NCBI GenBank assembly: GCA_016867975.1
Contig: VGIC01000007.1
Coordinates: 1-64,000, forward strand
DNA from: Betaproteobacteria bacterium
GTDB lineage: Bacteria; Pseudomonadota; Gammaproteobacteria; Burkholderiales; Methylophilaceae
Length of the DNA stretch: 64,000 nucleotides
Direction of reading: 5' to 3'
Shown: positions 40,609 through 48,793 of the stretch, piece by piece
Layout: every line of letters begins with the position of its first letter
Position numbering within the stretch: the stretch's first letter is position 1
The notes under the pieces: model-generated
Database searches by the model: none
Seen by the model: only the letters and a program-made list of their open reading frames with translations
Told to the model about the DNA's origin: nothing
Program-made: the position numbers and the translations under genes

Positions 40609-41310
40609 TTAACCGCACTTGGATTCACCGCAATTTAAACAGGTGAGGCAGCCGTCCATAATGATGCTGGCTTTGGTGTTGCATTTCTTGCATAGCTGCG
40701 CACCTTTGGGAAATCCTTCGTCATTCATTTCTTCGCCAGATTTAGCATGTTTTTCCAGATATTCCGCTTTTTTTTCATCAATCAGTTTTTGTTGATGCTC
40801 ATCCAGCCCTTGTTTTTTTAGCATGCCAATTTCTTGCAGGTGTTGTTCAACCACTTCGCCAATCTCAGCGACTAGGCTTGGCACGAACTTTCCTCCTTTT
40901 TTGAAGTATCCTCCACTCGGCTCAAATACGCTTTTGAGCTCTTCAACCAAGAATGTTACATCTCCGCCTTTACGGAATACAGCCGACATGACGCGCGTGA
41001 GGGCAACGATCCATTGAAAGTGCTCCATGTTCTTGGAGTTAATGAAGACTTCAAACGGGCGACGATGTTCTTGTGGTGTGCCTTCATGCATCACGATGTC
41101 GTTAATGGTGATATACAGCGCGTGCTCTGTAACGGGGGTTTTGATCTTGTAAGTGTTGCCTACGAGTTTTTCTGGGCGACCGAGCGGTTCGCCCAGTGGA
41201 ATAATATTGGATATCTCCTGTGCTTTTACCTCTTCTGCCCTGACTTTTGCTTTGTCTTCTTCCGTTACCAGATTGTAGCTAACGATTTTCTTTTCAATTT
41301 TGATAGTCAT
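40609..41310 (-). CDS. nrdJb: B12-dependent ribonucleotide reductase, NrdJb subunit (C-terminal half)
   Basis: A 233-residue polypeptide matching the detached C-terminal portion of class II NrdJ as described in Pseudomonas aeruginosa. The ordered part resembles the TSCPD domain (GNTYKIKTPVTEHALYITINDI...VFINSKNMEHFQWIVALTRVMSAVFRKGG, residues 50-115). The C-terminus carries four-plus cysteines (CKKCNTKASIIMDGCLTC, CGESKCG), a zinc-ribbon-like tail with the terminal CGESKCG cysteine pair expected to re-reduce the active site. It lies 222 bp downstream of nrdJa, separated by palindromic DNA. In P. aeruginosa the two are nearly adjacent. Confidence 0.88.
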   Translation of the reverse strand: MTIKIEKKIVSYNLVTEEDKAKVRAEEVKAQEISNIIPLGEPLGRPEKLVGNTYKIKTPVTEHALYITINDIVMHEGTPQEHRRPFEVFINSKNMEHFQWIVALTRVMSAVFRKGGDVTFLVEELKSVFEPSGGYFKKGGKFVPSLVAEIGEVVEQHLQEIGMLKKQGLDEHQQKLIDEKKAEYLEKHAKSGEEMNDEGFPKGAQLCKKCNTKASIIMDGCLTCLNCGESKCG

Positions 41311-41350
41311 ATTATTCTCCTCTTTTGGTTAAGGATCTCCCTCACCCGAG

Positions 41351-41374
41351 CCCTCTCCCGCAAGCGGGCGAGGG
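41351..41374. repeat. GC-rich palindrome of the CCCTC-GAGGG type
   Basis: CCCTCTCCCGC at 41351-41361, AA, then GCGGGCGAGGG at 41364-41374, with one mismatch, preceded by CCCTCACCCGAG. Repeats of this wording are common in intergenic DNA of many proteobacteria. It lies just upstream of the nrdJb start codon and could fold in the leader. Confidence 0.7.
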
Positions 41375-41399
41375 GATTGTTATTTTTAATTTAGCTGGG

Positions 41400-41525
41400 T
41401 TAAAACGTTACGCGCGAAATGAGTGCTAGGCGAAAACTGGTTTTGAACCGGAATGTACATTGAAGTACATGAGGATTTAAAACCAGTTTTTAACAACGCA
41501 ATCATGAGCATAGTAGTTTTAAGCA
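41400..41525. repeat. Large imperfect palindrome between nrdJa and nrdJb
   Basis: Core arms AAAACTGGTTTT (41433-41444) and AAAACCAGTTTT (41479-41490) are exact inverted repeats, enclosing a second hairpin ATGTAC-ATTGAA-GTACAT. Outward the symmetry continues imperfectly (GCACTCATTT against GCAATCATGA, and AACGTTTTA against TAGTTTTAA). Nearly the whole 222-bp spacer between the two nrdJ halves is thus palindromic. Confidence 0.75.
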
Positions 41526-41532
41526 GCTAAAT

Positions 41533-43698
41533 TTAGAATTTGCCGTAATAGCCCTCTTTCAAAGCATCATACAAATTGGCTGCTGAGTGTGTTTCGCCGT
41601 CATATTCAATCTCTTCGTTGCCTTTGACTTCAATCTCAGTGCCATCTTCTAGCGTGAATTTGTAGGTGGTATTCTCTAAATCTTTCTCGGTCACCAATAC
41701 ACCTTGGAACGCTTCTGGGTTGAATCTGAAGGTGGTGCACCCTTTTAGACCTTTATCGTATGCGTAAAGATAAATATTTTTGAAGTCTTCAAAATCATAA
41801 TCGGTCGGCACGTTGATGGTTTTTGAGATTGAGCTGTCAATCCACTTTTGTGATGCCGCTTGAATATCCACGTGGGCTTTGGCCATGATGGTGGAAGAGT
41901 CTAGGAAGTAATCCGGCAATTGCTCTTCAGGCTTGTCGCTAAATGGCATGGCATTGGGGTTCACCAACTCGCGGTAAGCCAATAGCTCATAAGAGAACAC
42001 ATCGACTTTTTCTTTGGATTTTTTGCCTTCACGAATCACGTTGCGCGCATAGTGGTGAGCAAATGACGGTTCAATCCCGTTGCTGGCATTATTCGCCAAT
42101 GACAGTGAGATGGTACCAGTTGGGGCGATGGAGCTATGGTGGGTGAAGCGTACCCCTTTAGCGGCAATCTGGTTGCGCAAGCCTTCAGGAAATTGCTGCA
42201 TGTAACGGCTGTATTTACCCAATAAGACCTTACCGGCGATCTTTTGACCGACTTTGATGCCATCGGCAGCCATTTCTGGGCGTAGGCGCATCATGTCGGC
42301 AGTCACTTCAAATTTCTCATCCATAATCGGTGCTGGACCTTTTTCTTCTGCCAGTTGCACCCCTACGTTCCAGCCTTCTTCAGCCATGACGCGGGTGACT
42401 TCTTCGGTAAATTTGATGGAGTCTTCTTCACCGTATTTCATTTTCATCATGGTTAAGCTGGAACCCAAGCCTAAGTAGCCCATGCCATGACGGCGTTTGC
42501 GCATGATCTCATCGCGTTGTTGTTGTAAGGGTAGACCATTGATCTCCACGACATTATCTAGCATGCGGGTGAACACACCCACCACCTCGCGATATTCTTT
42601 CCAGTCAAAATAGGCTTCATCCGTGAATGGTTTTCTGACAAAACGTGTTAAATTGATAGAACCTAACAGGCAGGCACCATAAGGCGGGAGCGGTTGCTCA
42701 CCGCATGGATTGGTCGCGCGGATGTTTTCACAGAACCAGTTATTGTTCATTTCATTGACGCGGTCAATCAAAATGAAACCTGGCTCAGCAAAGTCATAGG
42801 TTGACGACATGATGACATCCCACAGGCGACGTGCCTTGATGGTCTTGTAGATTCGGCAGGCGACTTTGCCGGCATCTTTACCTTCGGTCTTGGTTAAGTA
42901 TTTGCCTTTAATTGGCCACTCGCGCCACACCACCTGGCTGTCATCGTTGGTGTTCAAACCATCAACAATGGCTTCTTTCTCAGTGACTGGAAAAGCCAGC
43001 TTCCATTCAGCATCCGCTTTGACCGCCTCCATGAACTCTTTGGTAATCAGGCAGGACAGATTGAACTGACGCAAACGGCCGTTCTCGCGTTTGGCTTTGA
43101 TGAAATCGGTCACGTCAGGGTGTGAAATATCAAACGTGGCCATTTGTGCGCCACGGCGACCGCCAGCTGAGGACACTGTGAAGCACATCTTGTCGTAAAT
43201 ATCCATAAATGACAGCGGACCGCTGGTATAGGCGCCGGCGCCTGCCACAAACGCACCTTTCGGGCGCAGTGTTGAGAACTCGTAACCGATGCCGCAACCT
43301 GCCTTGAGGGTAAGGCCAGCCTCATGCACTTTGCCTAGAATATCGTCCATGCTATCGGAGATGACGCCAGACACCGTGCAGTTGATGGTAGAGGTTGCCG
43401 GCTTGTGTTCAAGCGCGCCAGCATTAGAAGTGATGCGACCTGCAGGAATCGCACCTTTGCGTAATGCCCATAAGAATTTCTCATGCCATTCAGCACGCTT
43501 TTCATCGGTCGTTTCTACATCAGCCAAGGCACGGGCTACACGTGCAAATGAGGCATCCATGTCAGTGTCGACATGTTCGCCTGACTTTGTCTTCAATCGA
43601 TACTTTTTATCCCAAATATCCAATGAAACTGGCTGAATTGGAATCTCCCTTTCAGCATCGGCATTTGCAGATTTAGCAGTATCAACGACCTTTAACAT
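41533..43698 (-). CDS. nrdJa: B12-dependent ribonucleotide reductase, NrdJa subunit (catalytic)
   Basis: A 721-residue class II ribonucleotide reductase catalytic chain that makes deoxynucleotides using adenosylcobalamin, independent of oxygen. Motifs: TINCTVSGVISDSMDD (N-terminal redox cysteine), the loop LKAGCGIGYEFSTLRPKG, the active-site NPCGEQPLPPYGACLLGSINL near residue 335 with the thiyl cysteine and glutamate, and THHSSIAPTGTISLSLANNASNG near residue 545. The TSCPD/zinc-tail part is on a separate gene (nrdJb) as in P. aeruginosa. A canonical promoter and NrdR-like box lie upstream. Confidence 0.93.
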   Translation of the reverse strand: MLKVVDTAKSANADAEREIPIQPVSLDIWDKKYRLKTKSGEHVDTDMDASFARVARALADVETTDEKRAEWHEKFLWALRKGAIPAGRITSNAGALEHKPATSTINCTVSGVISDSMDDILGKVHEAGLTLKAGCGIGYEFSTLRPKGAFVAGAGAYTSGPLSFMDIYDKMCFTVSSAGGRRGAQMATFDISHPDVTDFIKAKRENGRLRQFNLSCLITKEFMEAVKADAEWKLAFPVTEKEAIVDGLNTNDDSQVVWREWPIKGKYLTKTEGKDAGKVACRIYKTIKARRLWDVIMSSTYDFAEPGFILIDRVNEMNNNWFCENIRATNPCGEQPLPPYGACLLGSINLTRFVRKPFTDEAYFDWKEYREVVGVFTRMLDNVVEINGLPLQQQRDEIMRKRRHGMGYLGLGSSLTMMKMKYGEEDSIKFTEEVTRVMAEEGWNVGVQLAEEKGPAPIMDEKFEVTADMMRLRPEMAADGIKVGQKIAGKVLLGKYSRYMQQFPEGLRNQIAAKGVRFTHHSSIAPTGTISLSLANNASNGIEPSFAHHYARNVIREGKKSKEKVDVFSYELLAYRELVNPNAMPFSDKPEEQLPDYFLDSSTIMAKAHVDIQAASQKWIDSSISKTINVPTDYDFEDFKNIYLYAYDKGLKGCTTFRFNPEAFQGVLVTEKDLENTTYKFTLEDGTEIEVKGNEEIEYDGETHSAANLYDALKEGYYGKF

Positions 43699-43823
43699 GA
43701 ATCACTCCCTATGATGAAACCAAAGCCACGGGGTTGACCAGTGGCTATCGTGTCTGATTAATAAAATTATTGAATTTCAGCATTCAGACAATGGGTAGCG
43801 CCATGGGTCTGAATGTAACTAAA

Positions 43824-43839
43824 ACACAATATGTTGTGT
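43824..43839. promoter_or_regulatory. NrdR-type operator (box)
   Basis: ACACAATATGTTGTGT closely matches the NrdR consensus ACACWAYATWTKGTGT. It lies just downstream of the nrdJ -10 element, near the expected transcription start, a normal position for NrdR repression. NrdR boxes usually occur in pairs; I found no convincing second box near it. Confidence 0.75.
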
Positions 43840-43848
43840 TTTTTTGTT

Positions 43849-43877
43849 AATTTAATCATTTAGTAGTGGTCGGTCAA
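43849..43877 (-). promoter_or_regulatory. Sigma-70 promoter for nrdJa
   Basis: On the minus strand TTGACC (-35, 43877-43872), a 17-base spacer and TAAATT (-10, 43854-43849), followed within 10 bases by the NrdR-like box. Spacing is ideal and both hexamers are good matches. The leader to the start codon would be about 140 bases and shows no cobalamin riboswitch motif that I can recognise. Confidence 0.65.
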
Positions 43878-44073
43878 GAAGTTTTTGGGGGAATATTTTT
43901 AATTTTTAATGCGATCTCCACTTGCAAATTGGCAAGCTCGCGCCAGCATTGGCTTACAACCCAGCATCTAATTTTATGGGTTTAAAAATACTGTGAAATT
44001 AGAAATCGCTCTCGATGAATGATATGTGAGAAAATGTTGCATCAATCAAAGTCAGGACTCATTGATTCTAGTC
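43878..44073. other. Divergent nrdJa-waaA spacer
   Basis: Non-coding. It holds the inverted repeat TTGCAAATTGGCAA at 43922-43935 and AT-rich DNA. No ORF, RNA fold or riboswitch consensus is evident. The waaA promoter should lie here but no good hexamer pair stands out. Confidence 0.4.
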
Positions 44074-45339
44074 ATGAACCGAAGCATCTACACATTTTTG
44101 CTATATGTCCTACTGCCACTCACGCCGCTGAAGCTATTGTGGCGCGCAAGAAAACAACCTGAATATCTGTCGCACTGGCATGAGCGCTACGGCTATTATC
44201 TATTCAAACCGATCAAGCCTGTCATTTGGCTACATAGTGTTTCTGTGGGTGAAACACGTGCGGCAGAACCACTCATTCGAGCTTTGCTTGATGAATACCC
44301 GAATCATCAGATATTGCTGACCCATACCACGCCAACTGGTCGCGCAGCTAGTGAGCAATTATTTAGCGATGCGGTGATGCGAACTTACCTTCCTTACGAC
44401 ACACCTGGTGCGGTCAAGCGCTTCTTGAATAATTTTCAACCCGATATCGGCATTATCATGGAGACTGAGCTCTGGTTCAACCTGATTGCCCAGTGCAAAC
44501 AGCAGGCCATTCCACTCCTACTGGTCAATGCACGTCTATCCGAGAAATCTTCGCGCGGATATAAAAAGCTGGGGGCATTGGTAAACGAAGGTTTACACAA
44601 CTTATCAGCGATTGCCGCACAGACTGAGTACGATGCACAGCGCCTGGAAGAATTAGGGGCCCCCAAAGTGAACGTGACCGGTAATTTAAAATTCGATGTC
44701 GCGCCTCCTGCCCAAGCCGAGGCTAACGGCAATCAAATGCGTACCGCTTTTGGGCAAGACCGCCCGGTATTTTTGGCTGCCAGCACCAGAGAAGGTGAAG
44801 AAGAGATGGTCTTGAATGCTGTCGAGAATCTCAATACACAAAACCTACTCACCGTGATTGTGCCTCGCCACCCGCAACGCTTTGATGCTGTAGAAACATT
44901 GCTAAATCACCGCAAACTAAGTTATTTGAGACGCTCAGCTTTGCATCAAGACAGCCATGTCAGCCCTGAAATCACACACATACTGGGCGACACCATGGGT
45001 GAGATGTTCACCTACTACGGCGCTTGTGATATCGCATTCATCGGCGGAAGCCTGTTGCCGCTAGGCGGGCAGAGCCCAATTGAAGCTTTAAGCATGGGAA
45101 AGCCCGTGCTGATTGGTCCACATACCTTTAATTTCGATCAAGTCACCAAACTTGCGACCGCTGCAGGGGCGGCCATACAAGTACAAAATAGTGCAGAACT
45201 GACGAAACACATTGATGCGCTATTCGCACGTCAATCTAGACAGCAGTTAATGTCAGAGAACGCACGCAGCTTTACTGCCGCCAATCAGGGGGCTACTCAA
45301 CATACGCTAAAACTGATCCAAACCTTGATGCGCAACTAG
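44074..45339 (+). CDS. waaA: 3-deoxy-D-manno-octulosonic acid (Kdo) transferase
   Basis: A 421-residue inner-membrane glycosyltransferase that adds Kdo to lipid A precursor. A hydrophobic N-terminal helix (IYTFLLYVLLPLTPLKLLW) anchors it. The catalytic glutamate is in HSVSVGETRAAEPL near residue 60. The GT-B C-terminal motif GGSLLPLGGQSPIEALSMGKPVLIGPHTFNFD is near residue 330. The ATG at 44074 (MNRSIYTF) is preferred to an upstream in-frame start at 44026. Confidence 0.95.
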   Translation: MNRSIYTFLLYVLLPLTPLKLLWRARKQPEYLSHWHERYGYYLFKPIKPVIWLHSVSVGETRAAEPLIRALLDEYPNHQILLTHTTPTGRAASEQLFSDAVMRTYLPYDTPGAVKRFLNNFQPDIGIIMETELWFNLIAQCKQQAIPLLLVNARLSEKSSRGYKKLGALVNEGLHNLSAIAAQTEYDAQRLEELGAPKVNVTGNLKFDVAPPAQAEANGNQMRTAFGQDRPVFLAASTREGEEEMVLNAVENLNTQNLLTVIVPRHPQRFDAVETLLNHRKLSYLRRSALHQDSHVSPEITHILGDTMGEMFTYYGACDIAFIGGSLLPLGGQSPIEALSMGKPVLIGPHTFNFDQVTKLATAAGAAIQVQNSAELTKHIDALFARQSRQQLMSENARSFTAANQGATQHTLKLIQTLMRN

Positions 45340-45552
45340 ACCAGGAAAGTACGCGCAGACCGCTCATCAAGAACACTTCTCCGGCACCCATACCGGCATC
45401 ATGACGCGTCAATGAACTTTTCCAACGCCAGCCACCGCTCGCTTTGCCTCGATTAACCATCCATCTGCACCACGCGTACCCAAGGCGTACAGATGTCAAC
45501 TGGTCTTCAAGGTAACAACTCGGACTCACATCCCATGTGAATTTTTAATGGA
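45340..45552. other. Convergent waaA-isochorismatase spacer
   Basis: About 213 bp with no supported gene. GC and codon-like texture are similar to coding DNA but all six frames break or give unrecognised peptides. The last 27 bases contain a small hairpin. Possibly an eroded gene. Confidence 0.4.
45526..45546 (+). terminator. Weak hairpin terminator after waaA
   Basis: TCACAT-CCC-ATGTGA followed by ATTTTT on the plus strand, 190 bases after waaA. The stem is only six base pairs. It might act in either direction, also ending the convergent isochorismatase-type transcript. Confidence 0.35.
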
Positions 45553-46113
45553 TTAGCGAATTAACTTGACCAGCGCCTTGAAGACATCCCCTTCAGCCAC
45601 AGCAAGCCATTCAAACATCACTGACTCCGTATTCGTGACGATGCAGCCTGCATCGCGCATTCTAGCCAGAGCGTTAGCTTTATTAGCTGGATTACGCGAA
45701 ACAACGGCATCTTCCACAATAAACACTTGCTTGCCTATCGCGCGCAAATCCAGCGCAGTCTGTACTATACAGATATGCGCCTCCATGCCCGCAAGTATGA
45801 TCTGAGGATGATCACCTGTAAGCTGGCGCTTAAACCTCGGTTCTTGAACGCATGAAAAGGCTTTTTTCTCTATCGGTTGGATACCGACAGACTGCGCCGA
45901 CAATTCCGCTAACGTGTGCCCTAAGCCCTTAGGATATTGCTCGGTGATGATGATCGGCACATTGAGTAGACGTGCCGATTGCAGCAGTGTGCCGCAATTT
46001 TTTACCACTGCTGCCATGTTTTCTTGAGGCATAGCAACCGCTAATTGTACCTGCATATCCACCAGCATGAACTGGCTTGTATTGACCTGTGCTTTTAGCG
46101 AAATGGAGTTCAT
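45553..46113 (-). CDS. Isochorismatase-family cysteine hydrolase
   Basis: A 186-residue alpha/beta hydrolase-like protein. The catalytic Asp is in FMLVDMQVQLAVAM near residue 17 and the nucleophilic Cys in GMEAHICIVQTALDL near residue 110; KAFSCVQEPRFKRQL carries the likely lysine. Related enzymes hydrolyse isochorismate, nicotinamide or N-carbamoyl compounds, so the substrate is open. The ATG at 46113 starts just after tolC (one base gap), so it is probably co-transcribed with pcm and tolC. Confidence 0.85.
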   Translation of the reverse strand: MNSISLKAQVNTSQFMLVDMQVQLAVAMPQENMAAVVKNCGTLLQSARLLNVPIIITEQYPKGLGHTLAELSAQSVGIQPIEKKAFSCVQEPRFKRQLTGDHPQIILAGMEAHICIVQTALDLRAIGKQVFIVEDAVVSRNPANKANALARMRDAGCIVTNTESVMFEWLAVAEGDVFKALVKLIR

Positions 46114-46114
46114 A

Positions 46115-47497
46115 TTAGTGGTCGGCAAGCACCAACTGTTGGTTGATATCAGCAAGGTCTACTTCTGCAACCACGCCAGTTGTAGCCTTCAAGCGAATGA
46201 TATTAGCGAGATAACCATAACGTGCCTGTAGCAAATCACGCTTTGCGCTGAATAACTGCTGTTGTGCATTAAGCACATCCACACTGGTTCGCACGCCCAC
46301 CTCATAACCTAACTTGGTTGAATCTAACTGACTCTGGCTGGAACTAAGCGCCTGCTCGAAAGCTTTCACCTGCGCGATGCTGGTCTCTAAGTTAAGGTAA
46401 GCGCGCTGTGTATCGAGCTCAGTTCGACGGCGCGCTATTTCCACATCATCTTGCGCTTTTTGCTGATTCAATACAGCCTGACGTGCACGTGAACTGATTG
46501 CACCACCTTGGTAGATTGGGATTTGAAGTTGCAAGCCAATGGTACCGTTAGTCAAATCTTGGCCAACACCAGCAGTACCGCCATTTGAATAAATATCTGT
46601 GTAACTTGCCACAGCATCCAGCGTAGGTAAATGTCCAGCATTAGCACGTGCTATTTCCTGCTCGTTCAACTTCACAGTATCTTGCTGGATTTGGATCGTC
46701 AGGTTGTTCTGCATCGCCACTTCTAGCCACTTCTCTAGACTTTGCTCCAGTCGCTTCACCTTAATATCTGCTTTTACAGTGGCTAGCTTTTGTGGCATTT
46801 CCCCTGTGATTGCCTGCACGGCATATTTAGCGACTTGATGTTCGTTTATGGCGGCAATTTCTTGCGCTGTAATCAAATCAAAACGTGCCTGCGCTTCATT
46901 GACATCGGTAATGGTCGCAGTACCGACCTCAAAATTGGCCTTTGCTTGCTCTAATTGGCTTTGAATCGCAGTTTTTTGAGCAATGATCAGTTCAATCCGG
47001 TCTTGAGCCATCAGCACATCAAAATAGTTCTGCGTCACTCTGAGCATCAAATCTTGCTGGCTCAAATGTAACTGTTTATCTGCTTGGCTTACCTGTATCT
47101 GACTTTGATCAATTTGTACCAAATTCTGCTTACGGTAAATCGGCTGACGCAGCTCAACACCATAATTGTAGCCTTCAAAATTTTGCCTACCCTCGGTTCT
47201 AAAGGCATTAAATCCGGCACCTGTAAACTTGATATCCGTCTGTGAGGCACTCACGCCCGCGTTAAAGTTAACCGTAGGACGGTATAAGGCTTTGCCCTGC
47301 TCGATAATCTCCTGTGCCGCCCGATTGGCACTTAGTGCAGACGCAAGTGTGGGGTCATGTGCCAGCGCTTGCTGGTAGATATCGAGCAGTGAATAAGGCT
47401 GATTTTCTACATGGACATCTGCATGGACATAAGTTGCGACACTGAGTAACAAGCTTACTAACAATCCACTCGCCAATTTTGTCACGGATCTATTCAC
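46115..47497 (-). CDS. tolC: TolC-family outer-membrane efflux protein
   Basis: A 460-residue trimeric outer-membrane channel protein. A signal peptide (about residues 1-26, ending VHA) is followed by two repeated outer-membrane efflux domains (YSLLDIYQQALAHDPTLASALSANRAAQEIIEQG and its later equivalent). Alanine/glutamine-rich coiled-coil helices are evident. The GTG start (MNRSVTK) overlaps the pcm stop by one base. It would serve type I secretion or RND pumps. Confidence 0.93.
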   Translation of the reverse strand: MNRSVTKLASGLLVSLLLSVATYVHADVHVENQPYSLLDIYQQALAHDPTLASALSANRAAQEIIEQGKALYRPTVNFNAGVSASQTDIKFTGAGFNAFRTEGRQNFEGYNYGVELRQPIYRKQNLVQIDQSQIQVSQADKQLHLSQQDLMLRVTQNYFDVLMAQDRIELIIAQKTAIQSQLEQAKANFEVGTATITDVNEAQARFDLITAQEIAAINEHQVAKYAVQAITGEMPQKLATVKADIKVKRLEQSLEKWLEVAMQNNLTIQIQQDTVKLNEQEIARANAGHLPTLDAVASYTDIYSNGGTAGVGQDLTNGTIGLQLQIPIYQGGAISSRARQAVLNQQKAQDDVEIARRRTELDTQRAYLNLETSIAQVKAFEQALSSSQSQLDSTKLGYEVGVRTSVDVLNAQQQLFSAKRDLLQARYGYLANIIRLKATTGVVAEVDLADINQQLVLADH

Positions 47498-48186
47498 TAG
47501 AACTCAAATTTAGTAGCTTGTGGTGCATTTTCCAGTGAGGGCAGGCATGTTTCAAACACTACCTCATGTCGGTAATCGTTCTCTGCGATGCGCTGAGTCA
47601 GTGTTGCTTGCATTATGGGCGCATCACCAACGACGGCAAATAAACGCCCCCCTACGCTCAGCATCTTTTCTGCCGCTTGTGGATGCAGATGCAAAGCGCC
47701 TGCAAATACAATCACATCATAAGGGCCCCCACCGACAAACCCACGTGAAGCATCGCCGATATGCAGCGTTACGTTATGAATATTCTGAGATTGTAGGCGG
47801 TACTGAGCTAGATTAGACAACGCTGGATAAATCTCGACGGCATCCACATGCGCCCCCAAGGTAGCCAGCAGGGCAGTCAGATAACCGCTTCCTGTGCCCA
47901 CCAGCAAAATTCGATCAGCTTTCTTGACGCCGATTGTCTGTAATATCCGACCCTCCAGCTTGGGTGACAGCATTGTTTGACCCTCACCGATAGGCAGCTC
48001 GATGTCCGCAAATGCCAGCCCCTGTTGTGACTCAGCCACAAAATGCTCGCGTGGCACTTGATCTAACACGCTCAGCACGGATGCATCCAGCACATCCCAA
48101 GGGCGAATTTGTTGTTCTATCATATTAAAACGTGCCGCTTCGCGGGGGGTATTGAATCTTGTGTCTAGATTTACTGTCTGTGTCAT
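47497..48186 (-). CDS. pcm: Protein-L-isoaspartate O-methyltransferase family protein
   Basis: A 229-residue SAM-dependent methyltransferase. The family segments VPREHFVAESQQGLAFADIELPIGEGQTMLSPKLEGRILQTI (residues 47-88) and the SAM loop RILLVGTGSGYLTALLA are present. It belongs to the betaproteobacterial group next to tolC. The usual role is repair of isoaspartyl residues. True repair activity in this subgroup is less certain than for E. coli Pcm. Confidence 0.88.
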   Translation of the reverse strand: MTQTVNLDTRFNTPREAARFNMIEQQIRPWDVLDASVLSVLDQVPREHFVAESQQGLAFADIELPIGEGQTMLSPKLEGRILQTIGVKKADRILLVGTGSGYLTALLATLGAHVDAVEIYPALSNLAQYRLQSQNIHNVTLHIGDASRGFVGGGPYDVIVFAGALHLHPQAAEKMLSVGGRLFAVVGDAPIMQATLTQRIAENDYRHEVVFETCLPSLENAPQATKFEF

Positions 48187-48244
48187 CTCAATTACTCTTA
48201 GTCGTTAGCTTGGTTAATTATAGCGCAAGAATTTGTAAGGGCGC

Positions 48245-48724
48245 TTACTCTTTGGCCACCCAATCACCAGATTTGCCACCATGTTTCCCGAGCAAGCGGA
48301 TATCACAGATGGTCATAGCGCGATCTACACTCTTGCACATGTCGTAAATGGTGAGTAGCGCTGTGCTAACTGCGGTGAGCGCTTCCATTTCCACGCCGGT
48401 TTTGCCATGGGTTTCTGCGGTGACTGTACATAAGATGCTGGAGGAGGCTTCTATCACTTCAAAATCTGCGGCAACGCGCGTCAAGGCAATCGGGTGACAT
48501 AGCGGGATCAATTCGGCCGTTCTTTTACTGGCTTGGATCGCCGCGATACGAGCAATGCCGAGGACATCACCCTTTTTGCTATTACCCTGCTGAATGAGTT
48601 TGAGCGTGTCAGGTAACATGCTGATGCGACCTGTTGCAACGGCAATGCGATGCGTTTCAGCTTTTTCTCCGACATCTACCATGTGGGCTTGGCCGCTGTT
48701 ATCAAAGTGTGTAAGGGTTTTCAT
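48245..48724 (-). CDS. moaC: Cyclic pyranopterin monophosphate synthase
   Basis: A 159-residue enzyme that forms cyclic pyranopterin monophosphate from the MoaA product in molybdenum cofactor synthesis. Conserved segments: [72 protein letters not shown], with the catalytic Lys/Asp near the end. It is divergent from the M48 peptidase gene by about 70 bp. No other moa genes are in this window. Confidence 0.97.
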   Translation of the reverse strand: MKTLTHFDNSGQAHMVDVGEKAETHRIAVATGRISMLPDTLKLIQQGNSKKGDVLGIARIAAIQASKRTAELIPLCHPIALTRVAADFEVIEASSSILCTVTAETHGKTGVEMEALTAVSTALLTIYDMCKSVDRAMTICDIRLLGKHGGKSGDWVAKE

Positions 48725-48793
48725 AGGAGGTATTCTTCATATTGAGCGCAGATTTTTGATGAACCGATGCAACAAAACGCTATCATAGCAACA

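Noticed and set aside
43793-43808. A second NrdR box 31 bp from the first
   Set aside because: The sequence ACAATGGGTAGCGCCA at the expected spacing matches the consensus too poorly.
43699-43823. A cobalamin riboswitch in the nrdJa leader
   Set aside because: A B12-dependent enzyme made this worth checking, but I see no B12-box-like GCCACTG in the expected place and no matching fold.
45293-45529. A 78-codon minus-strand frame covering the end of waaA and the following spacer
   Set aside because: It overlaps the well-supported waaA end and the peptide shows no family pattern.
48225-48246. A sixth copy of the repeat-family end (GGGCGCTTAC) near moaC
   Set aside because: Only the first seven bases match and the partner end and internal modules are missing.
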